Source: CAIKLP01 sp965279595
GTDB taxonomy: Bacteria > Bacteroidota > Bacteroidia > Sphingobacteriales > Sphingobacteriaceae
NCBI GenBank assembly: GCA_965279595.1
Contig: CBDIIF010000010.1
Coordinates: forward strand, 1-64,000
Length of the DNA: 64,000 nt
Direction: 5' to 3'
The stretch's first letter is position 1; each line of letters begins with the position of its first letter. Below, piece by piece: positions 63,475 through 64,000 of the stretch. The notes beneath the pieces are model-generated. The model saw only the letters and a list, made by a program, of their open reading frames with translations. It was not told the origin of the DNA and searched no databases. Made by a program: the position numbers and the translations under genes.

Positions 63475-63999
63475 TCAGTGAAGTATTTAGCAGATCTCAA
63501 AATTCATTTTTTTCAGCTTTAACAGTTTTATTTTGCTGCCTTATTAGTAGTCCATATTTGGAATATATGACTATTTAAAACAGCTTAAGTCAACTTATTT
63601 AGGTAATCCACTTCGATGCAACTTTTCTAAAGAAAATGACCTTATGTCCTTTAAAGCATAACAATATATTTGAATGATCTTTTTATTGGTCTTTTTATCA
63701 GTCTTTTTTTTCTATATTTTTACGACTGCCATTCTCAAACAACTTGTGTTTACTTGCTCAGAAAACGATTTAACTTTGTAATTTCTGCAATAGTCAGATA
63801 GTGGTAAAAACGATAACAAAATTAGAGTTCTTCGCCACATGTTATTATGCATGCAATCAACATTCTAAAAAGTAGGAATCTTTTCACGATAAGCCACTTC
63901 AGGATCACCAAGATCAGTAATAACATCAAACTTCCTTTCTAATTCTATCTACAAAAATTTTTGATCGAAGATCCCCTATTTCTTCGATGTTTGTTAAAA
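63475..63999 (-). CDS. Partial leftward ORF running off the window (175 codons)
   Basis: TGA-free from the right window edge to TGA 63475-63477. It reads KFDVITDLGDPEVAYREKIP, TFQNVDCMHNNMWRRTLIL, SEQVNTSCLRMAVVKIQKK and KLHRSGLPKQVDLSCFKQS. The same frame continues past two close TGAs (63475-63477 and 63469-63471) for another 140 codons (MNLSGPINLQCKIIIAKELR). This may mark nonsense mutations in a longer gene of roughly 315 codons or more. The start lies outside the window. Unknown family. Confidence 0.42.
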
Positions 64000-64000
64000 T

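Noticed and set aside
1..64000. Reading the window with the standard genetic code
   Set aside because: Conserved proteins would be chopped at nearly every glutamine. FtsH, FHA and RPB2 motifs are only continuous with TAA/TAG as Gln.
20000..64000. Calling every TGA-free frame of 100-200 codons a gene
   Set aside because: At this base composition TGA is rare, so dozens of such frames are expected by chance in 43 kb; only those with distinctive composition or context were kept, and at low confidence.

Overview
The window comes from the nuclear genome of a ciliate that reads UAA and UAG as glutamine and stops only at UGA. In the left part, TAA/TAG-tolerant, TGA-terminated frames run unbroken for hundreds of codons and match known families (HMG box, FtsH/Yme1 protease, FHA domain, RNA polymerase II subunit 2). 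Their introns are tiny: 23, 26, 29, 31 and 32 nt, with one of 44 nt. Code, intron size, low GC and very short intergenic gaps all resemble Paramecium or a close relative. The genus is inferred, not proven.

Layout. 1-2.1 kb is a field of degenerate repeats (unit about 164 bp). 2.76-10.43 kb holds six apparently intact genes packed end to end: HMG-box protein (+), coiled-coil protein (+), mitochondrial-type FtsH/Yme1 AAA protease (-), unknown 343-aa protein (+), FHA plus coiled-coil protein (-), small basic protein (+). Two convergent pairs end 15 and 28 bp apart, and one divergent pair starts 45 bp apart. 10.6-14.0 kb is a recognisable RPB2 homologue that is broken: a frameshift, a premature TGA, a damaged segment and no C-terminal end.

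About 14 kb the character changes. 14.5-20.8 kb reads as coding-like fragments on both strands, cut by frame changes and TGA, with no family I can name. It may be a decayed mobile or virus-like element. 21-64 kb is very AT-rich with no recognisable gene. It has short tandem and inverted repeats, and a few tracts that look coding or recently coding under the ciliate code (about 40.2-41.2, 43.5-44.3, 45.5-47.0, 51.7-52.1, 54.4-56.7 and 61.9-64.0 kb). In DNA this AT-rich, TGA-free frames of 150-200 codons arise often by chance, so these are offered only as candidates.

My working reading is that a compact, soma-destined gene block borders a long degenerate segment that could be germline-limited (eliminated from the macronucleus). 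Nothing in the sequence alone proves elimination. No rRNA, tRNA, CRISPR array, telomere or complete transposon was found.
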